64,000 nucleotides of DNA, taken from NCBI GenBank assembly GCA_937980205.1, contig CALJKW010000022.1:1-64000 (forward strand), written 5' to 3'. This document shows positions 45,985 through 55,342 of the stretch, piece after piece. Every line of letters begins with the position of its first letter. Positions within the stretch are counted from its first letter, which is position 1. The DNA is from an uncultured Myxococcales bacterium. GTDB lineage: Bacteria > Myxococcota > Myxococcia > Myxococcales > Myxococcaceae. Position numbers and translations under genes: made by a program. Under the pieces are notes generated by a model that saw only the letters and a list, made by a program, of their open reading frames with translations, did no database searches and had not been told where the DNA came from.

Positions 45985-47790
45985 TCACGGCTCGATCTCG
46001 ACGACGTAGAACGTGACCTGCCCGGTGAAGCCGCTGCGGCCGCGAATCGCGCGGACGTTCGTGGAGCTGGTCAGCTCGAGCCGCGCGTTGCCCTCGCCGA
46101 AGAGGTCGCCGCTGCCACCGTACGAGGTCTCTCCGCTCGACTGACCGGCGCCGCTCTGCGAGCTCGCGAACACGAGCGTGCGCGTCGTGTCGACGGGCGA
46201 GATGGCGACGTCCACCGTGTTGGTGCCGACGGGGAACGCGACCGTCTTCTGCTGCACCGCGGCGCGCGCGCCGAAGTCGAGGCGCTGCCAGCCGAGCTGC
46301 AGCACGGGGCGCAGCGAGCAGCCGGCGTCGTTGCCGTCGCCGCGGCTCACGTCGAACGACGTCGGGCTCGGCATCGTCGTGCGCACCATCGCGTTGCAGA
46401 CCTGCGCGCTCGTGTCGGGCATGCGCACCTGCGTGAGGATGGCGGTGTTCAGCGAGGCCGCCGGCAGGCCGGTCTTCGAGAAGCGCGTCTCTCCGTCCGG
46501 AAACGGCGACAGCTCGAGGCCGTCGAGCACGGTGAGGCCCTGCAGCTCGGCGACCTGCCAGTCGTACTGGACTCCGCTGCACATGCTGCCGGCGTCTTCT
46601 CCCATCGACAGCTCGAGGGTCGTCGGGCCCGCGACGCGCGAGATGAAGAGGTTGTCGTCGTCGTAGTCGCCGCCCGCTCGCACGTTGACCAGCGCGAACG
46701 AGCTCGCGGGCGCCACCGCGTTCGGCAGCTGAACCGTCCACCCGGTGCCGAGGCAGGTGCCGGTGCCGCGCTGAACGTGCAGGCCGGTCGGCAGCTCGAG
46801 CGTCTGCCAGTGCATGGTCGCGCTGTTGAAGTGGCCGTTGCGGTCGCACGAGATGGTCGCCGTTCCGTTCAGGCGGCAGCGCACCATCCACGCGCCGGCG
46901 CTGCCGCCCGACGACGTCGCCTGGTAGAAGAGCACCGTGTGGCTCTGGTCTCGCTGCGACGGCGAGATGTTGCAGCTGGCGAAGGTGTCGACCGTGACTC
47001 CGCCGTCGGGCAGGGTCGTGCCGGTGTTGAAGCTGCAGTTCGTCGCGCGCCGGACCGCTGGGGTCACGTCGAGCAGCTGCGTCGCCGAGGCGAAGCTCGC
47101 GTTCGCGGTGACGCTCACCGTGCCGCCCGTCACCGGCTTCACGTAGAACGTCGCGGTCGCCGAGCCGGCGGGAATCGCCGTCGAAGAGATGGGCGTCGCG
47201 CACGCGGACGTCGCGTAGAAGCGCGCGCCGATCGTCGCCGCCGGAGTCGCCGTCAGCGACAGCGGCGCGTCGACGGTCACCGCGTGCGGCACGCTGCCGA
47301 GCCGCGCTTCGACGATCGCCGGGAAGCACGTGCCCGCGAGCAGCGGCTGGGCCGGGGGCATCGACGTGAAGACGAGGCTGTCGGGTGGCACGCCGCCGCC
47401 GGCGCCTCCGCCCGAGCCGCCGGAGCCGCCCGAGCCACCCGTGCCGCCACCTCCGGTGCCGGGCATGCCGCCCGCCGAGCCGCCGGCGCTGCCCCCGGCG
47501 TCGCCTCCTCCGGCGCCTCCCGCGACTCCGCCGCCGGTGCCGCCGGCGTCTCCTCCGGCAGCGCCGCCAGCGTCGCCGCCACCGCTTCCACCGCCTGCGG
47601 CGGAGCTGCCACCGCCGGCCGCGCCTCCGCCGGTGCCGTCATCCGCGACACACACGCCGCTGCGGCACAGGTGGCCCTCGGCACAGTCGGACTGGGTCAC
47701 GCAGGCGAACGTCTGCTCGCCGACGCGCGTGTTGCACTGACACGCCCCAAAAGACACCAGGGCCAACGTCAGCAGTGCCGCGCGAGACAT
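45985..47790 (-). CDS. Large Gly-rich lipoprotein or surface protein
   Basis: 601 residues with a lipoprotein signal (MSRAALLTLALVSFGAC, then QCNTR). A short Cys motif follows (CVTQSDCAEGHLCRSGVC), as in many myxobacterial surface proteins. Residues about 52-135 are nearly all Gly, Ala and Ser with Asp (GGGDAGGAAGG-type runs). The C-terminal 440 residues are beta-rich with Thr/Ser/Val strands and paired cysteines (FNTGTTLPDGGVTVDTFASC), looking like a repeated adhesin-type module. Function unknown; a surface or extracellular-matrix role is inferred. Confidence 0.75.
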   Translation of the reverse strand: MSRAALLTLALVSFGACQCNTRVGEQTFACVTQSDCAEGHLCRSGVCVADDGTGGGAAGGGSSAAGGGSGGGDAGGAAGGDAGGTGGGVAGGAGGGDAGGSAGGSAGGMPGTGGGGTGGSGGSGGSGGGAGGGVPPDSLVFTSMPPAQPLLAGTCFPAIVEARLGSVPHAVTVDAPLSLTATPAATIGARFYATSACATPISSTAIPAGSATATFYVKPVTGGTVSVTANASFASATQLLDVTPAVRRATNCSFNTGTTLPDGGVTVDTFASCNISPSQRDQSHTVLFYQATSSGGSAGAWMVRCRLNGTATISCDRNGHFNSATMHWQTLELPTGLHVQRGTGTCLGTGWTVQLPNAVAPASSFALVNVRAGGDYDDDNLFISRVAGPTTLELSMGEDAGSMCSGVQYDWQVAELQGLTVLDGLELSPFPDGETRFSKTGLPAASLNTAILTQVRMPDTSAQVCNAMVRTTMPSPTSFDVSRGDGNDAGCSLRPVLQLGWQRLDFGARAAVQQKTVAFPVGTNTVDVAISPVDTTRTLVFASSQSGAGQSSGETSYGGSGDLFGEGNARLELTSSTNVRAIRGRSGFTGQVTFYVVEIEP

Positions 47791-47812
47791 GCCGCTGGAT
47801 TGTCCTTCCGAA

Positions 47813-48226
47813 TCAGGCAGTGGGGGAAGTCAGCTGCCGCATGAGCCCGGTCATGTCGAGCTGCGACCAGGCCTCGGCAATCTTCCCATCCTTCACCTTG
47901 TAGAAGGAAATGCGGCTGACGGAGACCTTACGGCCGGTTGCGGGCACTCCGTTGAAGGGGCCCTGGTGCGTGGCCTGAATCTCGTCGCGCACGGCGACGC
48001 GGTCGCCCTCGGAGACGACGTCGTCGATGCGCACCTTCAGGTCGGGGAACGCGGCCCTCAGCGCCGCCACGGCCTTCTTCAGGCCCTCGAGCCCGGGCGC
48101 GTTGCCCTGTAATGCGGTGTGGTTCACGAAGCCCTCGTGGACGAGCTCATCCGCCAGCTCCAGGTTGCCGCGTGAGAAGCCCTCATCGATCCACTTACGA
48201 ACGATTTCTTCGTTTCGTGAGGCCAT
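47813..48226 (-). CDS. SnoaL-like ester cyclase/NTF2-fold protein
   Basis: 137 residues from ATG 48226. It follows the SnoaL/ester-cyclase layout: NEEIVRKWIDEGFSRGNLELADELV, then FVNHTALQGNAPGLEGLKKAVAALRAAFPDLKVRIDDVVSEGDRV and ISFYKVKDGKIAEAWSQLDMTGLMRQL near the end. Known members include polyketide cyclases and many small-molecule enzymes of unknown substrate. A His in FVNHT and Asp/Glu residues in the cavity fit an enzymatic role. It is divergent from fumC with 28 bases between the starts. Confidence 0.88.
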   Translation of the reverse strand: MASRNEEIVRKWIDEGFSRGNLELADELVHEGFVNHTALQGNAPGLEGLKKAVAALRAAFPDLKVRIDDVVSEGDRVAVRDEIQATHQGPFNGVPATGRKVSVSRISFYKVKDGKIAEAWSQLDMTGLMRQLTSPTA

Positions 48227-48254
48227 GTGAGGCCCTGAGTTATACAGCGCCGCC

Positions 48255-49646
48255 ATGTCCAACGTCCGCATCGAAAAAGACACCTTCGGGCCCATCGAAG
48301 TCCCCGCCGAGCACCTGTGGGGCGCTCAGACGCAGCGCTCGCTGCACCACTTCCACATCTCCACCGAGAAGATGCCGCCGCAGCTGCTGCGCGCGCTCGT
48401 CACGGTGAAGAAGGCGGCTGCCCGCGTCAACGCGGAGCTCAAGTCGCTGAACCCCGAGAAGGCGCAGGCGATCGAGAAGGCCGCCGACGAGATGCTCGCC
48501 GGAAAGCACGACGCCGAGTTCCCGCTGTCGGTGTGGCAGACGGGCAGCGGCACGCAGACGAACATGAACGTCAACGAGGTGCTCGCGAACCGCGCGAGCG
48601 AGCTGATGGGCGGCGAGCGCGGAGAGAAGCGCAAGGTCCACCCGAACGACGACGTCAACAAGGGCCAGAGCAGCAACGACGTGTTCCCCACCGCGATGAG
48701 CCTCGCGGCCGCCGAGGCCGTGGTGCGCGACGTGATGCCGTCGCTCGAGAAGCTGCGCGCGGCGCTCGCCGACAAGTCGAAGGCGTTTCACGACGTGGTG
48801 AAGATCGGCCGCACGCACCTGCAGGACGCGACGCCGCTCACCCTCGGGCAGGAGTTCTCCGGCTACGTCGCGCAGCTCGACCACGCGCTGCAGCACGTCG
48901 AGCTCACGCTGCCGCACCTGCACGAGCTCGCGCTCGGCGGCACCGCGGTCGGCACGGGCCTCAACGCGCCGAAGGGCTACGCCGAGCGCGTCGCGAAGGA
49001 GATCGCCGACCTCACGAAGCTGCCGTTCAAGACGGCGCCGAACAAGTTCGAGGCGCTCGCCGCGAACGACGCGATCGTCCACGCGCACGGCGCGCTCAAA
49101 GGGCTCGCGGCGGCGCTGTTCAAGATCGCGAACGACGTGCGCTGGCTGGCGTCGGGGCCGCGCTCGGGCCTCGGCGAGATCACGATCCCCGAGAACGAGC
49201 CGGGCAGCTCGATCATGCCGGGCAAGGTGAACCCGACGCAGTGCGAGGCGCTCACCATGCTCTGCGCCCAGGTGATGGGGAACGACGTGGCGATCTCCGT
49301 CGGCGGAGCGAGCGGCAACTTCGAGCTCAACGTCTTCAAGCCGCTCATCATCCACAACTTCCTGCAGTCGTGCCGGCTGCTGGCGGACGGCATGAACAGC
49401 TTCCGCGAGCACTGCGTCGTCGGCATCGAGGCGAACACGGCGCGCATCAAGGAGAACCTCGACCGCTCGCTCATGCTCGTCACCGCGCTGAACCCGCACA
49501 TCGGCTACGACAACGCCGCGAAGATCGCGAAGACCGCGCACAAGGAAGGCAAGACCTTGAAGGAGGTCGCCGCCCAGCTCGGCCTCGTGAAGCCGGAAGA
49601 CTTCGACAAGTGGGTGAAGCCCGAAGACATGTGCGGCGAGCGCTGA
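48255..49646 (+). CDS. fumC: Class II fumarate hydratase
   Basis: 463 residues. The superfamily signature GSSIMPGKVNPTQCEALTM is present near 316, with QTGSGTQTNMNVNEVLANRA near 97 and GRTHLQDATPLTLGQEFSGY near 185. The catalytic His in the 'GRTHLQD' segment and the flexible Ser of the GSS loop are intact. It converts fumarate and malate in the tricarboxylic acid cycle and, as an oxygen-stable form, needs no iron-sulfur cluster. The start ATG is 28 bases from the divergent SnoaL-like gene. It ends next to a convergent gene. Confidence 0.96.
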   Translation: MSNVRIEKDTFGPIEVPAEHLWGAQTQRSLHHFHISTEKMPPQLLRALVTVKKAAARVNAELKSLNPEKAQAIEKAADEMLAGKHDAEFPLSVWQTGSGTQTNMNVNEVLANRASELMGGERGEKRKVHPNDDVNKGQSSNDVFPTAMSLAAAEAVVRDVMPSLEKLRAALADKSKAFHDVVKIGRTHLQDATPLTLGQEFSGYVAQLDHALQHVELTLPHLHELALGGTAVGTGLNAPKGYAERVAKEIADLTKLPFKTAPNKFEALAANDAIVHAHGALKGLAAALFKIANDVRWLASGPRSGLGEITIPENEPGSSIMPGKVNPTQCEALTMLCAQVMGNDVAISVGGASGNFELNVFKPLIIHNFLQSCRLLADGMNSFREHCVVGIEANTARIKENLDRSLMLVTALNPHIGYDNAAKIAKTAHKEGKTLKEVAAQLGLVKPEDFDKWVKPEDMCGER

Positions 49647-49649
49647 GCC

Positions 49650-52118
49650 TCACAGGGCGATGCCGTTCGCCTCGAACAGCTTCTTCGTCCACAGCGCCGC
49701 GGTCTCGAGGCTCTGGGGGTAGTACTTGATGGACGGTGCGCCGCCCTTCGTCTCCCAGACGACCTCCTTGATCTCCGGCGCGTCCATGCGGAACTTGCCG
49801 GACTGGAAGCCGAGCGACTTGTCCTGCAGCGTTCCGTCGGAGCGCTGCTCGATGTCGAGCGCCATCTTCACGAACCGATCGAGCTGAGCGGGCGGCAGCT
49901 GCTGCAGCTTCGCGAACAGCTGCTCCTTCGTCATGTTCAGCTTCGGCGCGATGCCGATGATCGCCAGGCCGGCGTTGCCGTGGTCCGAGCGACGCACGTT
50001 GCCGAGCGCCTTCGCGAGCGGCTTCGGGACGCCGCCGGCCTCGAGGTAGATGCGCGCGTCTTTCTCCGAGGCCTCTTCCGCGGCGGCGGCCTTGCGGTTG
50101 CTCACCACGAGCTTGGTGACGAAGCCCGCGACCGCGAGCGTCGCGCCGATCAGCTGACCGCCCGGCACCGAGCTGCTCACCGACGCGAGCCCCATCAGCA
50201 CGCCGCCGGCCCCCGTCATCAGGTCCGCCGCGCCCTCGCCGAGCTTGCCCTCGCGCAGGCCGTCGATGCCGCTGAACACGTCGAGCACGCCGGTCACCAC
50301 GTTGAGGCCGCCCGCCAGCTTGCCGAGCGACTCGACCGCGGCCTTGCGGCCCATCATCTCGAGCGCCATCGACGCGCCCTCGACGGGCAGCTTCGCGGCC
50401 TCGACCACCGTCTTGAAGCGCTGCAGGTTCGACGCGTCGTTCCAGTCGGCGACGCCCTTGCCGACGCCGTACATCGAGAGGCCCAGGCCGATGACCTTGA
50501 GCGAGTTCTTCGCGAGATCGCTCTGGCCGAAGGCGCCGCCGTCGATGTCCTTGAACGCCTGCTTCAGCTTCTCGGTCGACTCGACGCTGCCGGTCGCGTC
50601 GATGAACGCGTCTTTCAGCGTGTCGATCTTGCTGCGATCGATGCCGAGCAGGCCCGCGTTGCGGTCGAGCAGGCGCACGAAGCCGTCTTTCGTCGTCACG
50701 TCGCCGGCGAGCGCCATCGTGCCGATGCCCGAGGCGACCGTCTTCGCGAGGTTCTCGGTGAGCTCTTTCGAGTCCTTCGCCAGGGTGGCGGCGCCGTCGA
50801 TCCAGCTCGGCTCGCCCTTCTTCTGCGCCTCGAGCGCGTCCGCGACCGCCTTGCCGCCTGCGGCGGTCTTCTCGAGCTTCGGCAGGATCTTCAGCAGCGC
50901 CTTCGCTTCGTCGTTGAACGCGCGGTTGCCGTTGTACGAGTAGTTGTCGAGCGCGCCCTTGCTCGGGTCGACGGAGAGCCCGCCGAGCAGCTTCGTCGCG
51001 TCGGCGAGCTTCGCGGCCGAGGCCTCGAGCGCCTCGAACTCGGCCTTGTGCTGCGCGCGGAACGCGTCGACCGCGGCCTTGCGCTGCGCCGGGTCCATCA
51101 TCGCGCCGAAGCCGCTGTCGAGCAGGGCGAGCTCGCGCTTGAGCTCCTCGGCCCGCTTCGACTTCGCCTCGAAGTCCTTGCGCAGCGGGCGGATCTGCTC
51201 GGCGATGAGCCCGCGCAGCGTGCCGGACTCCTCTTTCTTGCCGGCGGCCTCGAGCTGCTTCACGAGCTCGGCGGCGTCGCCGAGGTGGCGGCCCTCTCTG
51301 AGCTCCGGCGCCAGCGCGCGGCCGAGCTCGGTGCGCCACACGTCGCCCTTCAGCACTTGCGAGAGCTCGCCGAGCACCGCGGTGCGCTCCTTGCCCTCGA
51401 GGCTGTCGAGCACGCCGAGGTAGCCCTTCGCGACCGCGGGGTCCTTCATCGCGGCGCCGGCGAGGTGGCGGATCTCGTGCTTGAGCGCGACGAGCAGGCG
51501 CGCGCGGTTCTCGGGCGCGGTGCCGTCGATGGCCTTCTCGAGCGCGGCGACGGCGGCGGTGTCGCTCGCCTTCATCGCCGCCTTGACCTTCGAGACGTCG
51601 TAATCGAGCGCCTCTTTGAACGTGTAGCCGGAGGGCGCGCCGAGCAGCTCGCGCTGCTTCGCCTCGGGCAGGCTCGCGGCGTCGAGGACGGTGTCGACGT
51701 GGCGCGCATCGGCGAACGGCGCGCGCTCGAAGCCGCTGACCGCGATGGCGTTGGCGGTCTTCGCCTGGTCGAGCGCGGCCTGTGCCGTGGCGCCGAGCCT
51801 CGTGCGCGCGCCCATCAGCGCGCCGGCGACGGTCTTGTGCGTGGCGTACGCGGCGTCGAGGTCCTTCTGCAGGCCGGCGAGCTTCTTCTCCATCTCCTTG
51901 AGCGCGGGGCCGTACTTCCTCGGGTTGACCTGCGCGTCCTTCTTCAGCTCGACGACCTCGGCCGAGACGTCGGCGACGGCCTTCTGCAGCGTGGCGACCT
52001 TCAACGTCGAGTCGGCCAGTGCGCCTTCGAGCTTCTTCACCTCGGCCGCGCTGGCGGCGGCGACGGTCTGCGTGGCGCGGGTGGCTTTGACGGCGGCATC
52101 GACGCGGGGAGAAGTCAT
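49650..52118 (-). CDS. Large helical protein of unknown function
   Basis: 822 residues from ATG 52118; ATG 52136 adds six. Residues 1-110 are a coiled-coil-like stretch (VKKLEGALADSTLKVATLQKAV). The middle is Ala/Lys/Glu-rich helix. Hydrophobic segments occur in the second half (NSLKVIGLGLSMYGVGKGVAD, AADLMTGAGGVLMGLASV, GQLIGATLAVAGFVTKLVV), enough for helical hairpins that could enter a membrane. The C-terminus (about 720-828) looks like a small folded domain with IEQRSDGTLQDKSLGFQSGKF. No signal peptide. A secreted effector or pore-forming protein is possible, but no family was recognised. Confidence 0.7.
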   Translation of the reverse strand: MTSPRVDAAVKATRATQTVAAASAAEVKKLEGALADSTLKVATLQKAVADVSAEVVELKKDAQVNPRKYGPALKEMEKKLAGLQKDLDAAYATHKTVAGALMGARTRLGATAQAALDQAKTANAIAVSGFERAPFADARHVDTVLDAASLPEAKQRELLGAPSGYTFKEALDYDVSKVKAAMKASDTAAVAALEKAIDGTAPENRARLLVALKHEIRHLAGAAMKDPAVAKGYLGVLDSLEGKERTAVLGELSQVLKGDVWRTELGRALAPELREGRHLGDAAELVKQLEAAGKKEESGTLRGLIAEQIRPLRKDFEAKSKRAEELKRELALLDSGFGAMMDPAQRKAAVDAFRAQHKAEFEALEASAAKLADATKLLGGLSVDPSKGALDNYSYNGNRAFNDEAKALLKILPKLEKTAAGGKAVADALEAQKKGEPSWIDGAATLAKDSKELTENLAKTVASGIGTMALAGDVTTKDGFVRLLDRNAGLLGIDRSKIDTLKDAFIDATGSVESTEKLKQAFKDIDGGAFGQSDLAKNSLKVIGLGLSMYGVGKGVADWNDASNLQRFKTVVEAAKLPVEGASMALEMMGRKAAVESLGKLAGGLNVVTGVLDVFSGIDGLREGKLGEGAADLMTGAGGVLMGLASVSSSVPGGQLIGATLAVAGFVTKLVVSNRKAAAAEEASEKDARIYLEAGGVPKPLAKALGNVRRSDHGNAGLAIIGIAPKLNMTKEQLFAKLQQLPPAQLDRFVKMALDIEQRSDGTLQDKSLGFQSGKFRMDAPEIKEVVWETKGGAPSIKYYPQSLETAALWTKKLFEANGIAL

Positions 52119-52285
52119 GGACAGCGCCATGAGCAAGGCCAGGGCCCACCTGGGCGCCAGGAGATTCCGGCGCTTATGTCGGCGCCCGCCCCCTGTGTCG
52201 CGTGACGAAGGGTGGGCGTTACCGGCCTGCGCACCCGCTGCGCTGCGTGGCGCGCGGCATTAGCTGAAGGGCCGGGGAGGACCGA

Positions 52286-53659
52286 ATGGCCATGGGCCGC
52301 TGCTACCTGATCCAGGACCCGTACCATGTGTACGCGGCGAGCTTCATCGACGTCATCTTTCGCACGTGGGGGCACAAGGCGATCTGCCTCTACACGGACG
52401 AGAAGGTTCGCTTCTACGAGCGGGATGCGTTCCCGATCCTCGACTCGGACCGCATCGAGACCTCCGTCGACCTCGACGGTGAGTCGCTCGCCGCGGTCGC
52501 GAAGCGGCTGCAGCGTCGCTACGACATCGCGGGCATCGTGCCGTTCTCCGAGCCGACGGTCGCCAACGCCGCCGAGCTCGCGGCGCAGCTCGGGCTGTCG
52601 TGGTGCAGCCCCGAGGTGGTGCGCCGTTTCCGCGACAAGTTCGCGCTCAAGCAGTGGCTGCGCGAGCGCTACCCCGCGCTGCGCCTCAACGCCTCGCGGC
52701 GGGTGACGTCGGCGGCCGACGTGCTCGCCGGGCCGCTGCCGGACCGCTACGTGCTCAAGCCGAACGACGGCTTCGGCAACAGCGCCATCGGCATGTTCGA
52801 CAAGGGTACGCCGCGGCAGCGCCTCGACGACTTCTTCCGCGCGCACCCGCCGCGCAACTGGCTGCTCGAAGAGTTCATCGGCGGCACCGAGTACTTCGTG
52901 AACGGCCAGGTCGGAGCGCACGGCGAGATCGACGTCTTCGCGATCTTCGAATACGAGCGCCGCCCCGCGAACGGGCGCGAGAACCTCGATCACCTGACGT
53001 GGCGGCTGCCGCGCAGCGCTCCCGAGTACGAGCAGCTCGAGCACTACGCCCGCCAGGTCGTGGCAGCGACCGGCCTCGTCCGCTCGCCGTTCCACCTCGA
53101 GGCGAAGATCGACGAGAAGGGCCCGTGCCTCATCGAGGTCGGCGCGCGCCTGGTCGGCAACGGCAACGCGTACGTCTGCAACGAGCTGCACGGCAACGCG
53201 CTCGATCTCTTCCACGTGGCCGCGCACCACTACCTGTCCGCCGAGCCGTACGGCCCGCTGCCGCTCGACTGGAAGCACTACGACGCGACCGAGCTCGTCT
53301 ACGTGCACGGGGTGTCGACGGAGACCGCGGTCATCGAGACCCTCGAGGGCATCGCCGAGGTCGAGCGCCTGCCCGAGTTCGCGGGCTGGGTGCGGCGGCC
53401 CACCATCGGCATGCAGGTGGTTCCTACCGTGGGCCTGTTGACCTCGCCGTACTGCCTGTTGCTGCGCGGCAAGTCGAAGCAGAAGCTGCGCGAGGTCTCG
53501 GGGCTCGTGCGCGCGCTGATCACCTGGAACCGCAGCGCCGATGCTGCGTCGACGGTGCAGGCGCTCGGGTACCAGCTGCGCGAGAAGCTGTCCAAGCGGC
53601 TTGGCTGGGAGCTGTACGGGAAGCCGCTGTCTCGCGTGCGGAAGCTCGCGCTGCTCTAG
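52286..53659 (+). CDS. ATP-grasp carboxylate-amine/thiol ligase-like protein
   Basis: 457 residues from ATG 52286, with GGAGG seven bases upstream. The first 90 residues are a Rossmann-like part (CYLIQDPYHVYAASFIDVIF, then IAGIVPFSEPTVANAAELAAQ). The ATP-grasp core follows: RDKFALKQWLRERYP, LKPNDGFGNSAIGMF, WLLEEFIGGTEYFVNGQV and APVLIEVGAR-type segment as CLIEVGARLVGNGNAY with the metal-binding Glu and Asn. Such enzymes join a carboxylate to an amine or thiol through an acyl phosphate, often in peptide-like metabolites. It stands alone on its strand. Confidence 0.85.
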   Translation: MAMGRCYLIQDPYHVYAASFIDVIFRTWGHKAICLYTDEKVRFYERDAFPILDSDRIETSVDLDGESLAAVAKRLQRRYDIAGIVPFSEPTVANAAELAAQLGLSWCSPEVVRRFRDKFALKQWLRERYPALRLNASRRVTSAADVLAGPLPDRYVLKPNDGFGNSAIGMFDKGTPRQRLDDFFRAHPPRNWLLEEFIGGTEYFVNGQVGAHGEIDVFAIFEYERRPANGRENLDHLTWRLPRSAPEYEQLEHYARQVVAATGLVRSPFHLEAKIDEKGPCLIEVGARLVGNGNAYVCNELHGNALDLFHVAAHHYLSAEPYGPLPLDWKHYDATELVYVHGVSTETAVIETLEGIAEVERLPEFAGWVRRPTIGMQVVPTVGLLTSPYCLLLRGKSKQKLREVSGLVRALITWNRSADAASTVQALGYQLREKLSKRLGWELYGKPLSRVRKLALL

Positions 53660-53794
53660 CGGCCGGCCGGGTACAGGAAGTGGAGCGCGTTCCGGTACCC
53701 GTCGCCGCTCCCGGCAACGTGAACGCACCCGGGCCCGTCGAGTCGTACCCGGAGCGCCTCGTGCCCGGTGCCCGTGAGAAACCGTCCCCGGCTT

Positions 53795-54538
53795 CTACGT
53801 GGTGACCCCGTGCCGCTTCTTGGCGGCCTCGTACAAATCAACGTACCCGTGCTCGTTGCCGATCTCGCCCTTCGCGTACCGGGCCGAGAACCGCCGGTGG
53901 TACTCGCTGAACGCCTGCGCGTTGTGCCCCAGGAAGATGATGTCGTGCACGCCCATGTGGCGGAGCACGATGCAGGGGTAGGGCGACTTGTACGCCTGGA
54001 ACTTCTCGTTCCGGATGGCGCCCTTCGTCGCGAGGGGGTGGAACTGCGAGAGCATGATCCCCTTCTTCATCATCAGGAACGACTTCAGCTCGGTGTGGAT
54101 GGTGTCGACGACGGTGCCGCGCTCGGGCGGGATGTTGGGGAACACCATCAGCAGGCTGTTGAACTCGTCCTCGGGAGTCAGGTGCGGGAACCGCTCGAGG
54201 AAGCCGTCCGCGTGGCTGAGCAGCACGTCGCGCATGACGGAGAGCTCCGTCCCATCAATCTCCTCGTGCAGCACGAGGTAGAAGCGCCCCGTGTTGATCG
54301 ACTTCGGCACGAACGGGCAGACCGCGCCCTTGCGGCCGAGCTCGGGGTGGGGGCGCGAGAGATACGCGTGCGCCCACTCCATGACCTCGCTCGCCTGCTT
54401 CACCCCCGTGGGGCTCAGCGCGGCGGTGACGCGGCCGCTGTAGCGGCGACCGACTCCGGCTTTCAGTCCGACGCGCGTCACGAGGTCGCGCGCCTGGGTC
54501 AACCGCTGCTCGAGATCACCGACGAAGGGCAGTTCCAT
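53795..54538 (-). CDS. DUF6875-like protein
   Basis: 247 residues from ATG 54538. The middle HPELGRKGAVCPFVPKSINTGRF with Cys and Pro, and later GIMLSQFHPLATKGAIRN and YPCIVLRHMGVHDIIFLG, recall the DUF6875 family found near biosynthetic genes in actinobacteria and myxobacteria; this assignment is from memory of its pattern and is not certain. Several conserved His and Cys residues could bind a metal or heme. No known activity. It lies convergent to the ATP-grasp gene with 135 bases between stops, and upstream of the metallophosphoesterase after 35 bases on the same strand. Confidence 0.6.
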   Translation of the reverse strand: MELPFVGDLEQRLTQARDLVTRVGLKAGVGRRYSGRVTAALSPTGVKQASEVMEWAHAYLSRPHPELGRKGAVCPFVPKSINTGRFYLVLHEEIDGTELSVMRDVLLSHADGFLERFPHLTPEDEFNSLLMVFPNIPPERGTVVDTIHTELKSFLMMKKGIMLSQFHPLATKGAIRNEKFQAYKSPYPCIVLRHMGVHDIIFLGHNAQAFSEYHRRFSARYAKGEIGNEHGYVDLYEAAKKRHGVTT

Positions 54539-54573
54539 ATCGGCGCTCTAGTAGCGGCCGCGTACCGCACCCG

Positions 54574-55188
54574 CTACAGCGTGACGAGCGTCACCGGGAG
54601 GTCACACTCCGACGTCGTGCAGTTGATGACGCGCGTCGGCCCGACCTGCCACTCGCCCCGGTCTTCGTGGATGTGACCGAAGAAGTTGAAGCGCGGCTTC
54701 GCGCGGCGAAGGTGCTCGAGCAGATCCGCGCAGCCGACGCGACGCCCGTCCCAGCAGCGATCGCCGTACCCCGCAGGAGGCCCGTGCGTCACCAGCACGT
54801 CGAGCCCTTGCGGGATCAGCCGCCACTTCGCCGCGAGCGGCTCGCCGCGATCCAGGTTGAACGCCCAGTCGAAGAACCGCGGCTGCCACGGAGCCCCCCA
54901 GATGCGCACGCCCTCGACCGTCACCTCGGAGTCCCGCAGGTAGTGAATGCCCGCCCCGCGCACGATCGCTTCGGCTGCTTCGGGCTCCGTCTCGAAGAGG
55001 AAGTCGTGGTTGCCCGCGACGAAGATCTTGTGCCGGTGGGGCAGCGACTGAAGCCACGCGATCGACTCCTCCACCTGAGGGCGCGTCCCCATCATCGTGA
55101 GGTCGCCGGCGTGGATCAGGATGTCGGCGTCCGGCACGACGAGCGTGTTGCCGTGCGTGTCCGCCATCGCCGCGATCGTCAGAGGCAT
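54574..55188 (-). CDS. Calcineurin-like metallophosphoesterase
   Basis: 204 residues. The metal motifs are complete: MADTHGN (Asp-x-His), ILIHAGDLTMMG, VAGNHDFLFE and, near the end, VTHGPP and FGHIHED. The short size and the ADTHGN...GNHD spacing match the YfcE/MPPED-type small phosphodiesterases that act on cyclic nucleotides or phosphate esters with two metal ions. It is probably cytoplasmic, since no signal peptide is visible. The gene ends 35 bases before the DUF6875-like gene on the same strand. Confidence 0.92.
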   Translation of the reverse strand: MPLTIAAMADTHGNTLVVPDADILIHAGDLTMMGTRPQVEESIAWLQSLPHRHKIFVAGNHDFLFETEPEAAEAIVRGAGIHYLRDSEVTVEGVRIWGAPWQPRFFDWAFNLDRGEPLAAKWRLIPQGLDVLVTHGPPAGYGDRCWDGRRVGCADLLEHLRRAKPRFNFFGHIHEDRGEWQVGPTRVINCTTSECDLPVTLVTL

Positions 55189-55342
55189 CTCGATTCACAT
55201 AGACGACCCGCGAGGCCGCGCAGCCGAAAAGTTGTCGCACCCTGTAGTCCGGGGGAGCCTCTCCACCGATGGCGGGCCATGAGGTGTCCGAACCGCGTGG
55301 CCTATTCTTCTGATCACGTTCGTTCAACAAGCGGAGGGCGCT

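Noticed and set aside
53660..53794. Small minus-strand gene between the ATP-grasp and DUF6875-like genes
   Set aside because: The frame (about 61 codons over 53656-53841) is Arg/Pro/Gly-rich with no motif and overlaps the DUF6875-like gene's end.
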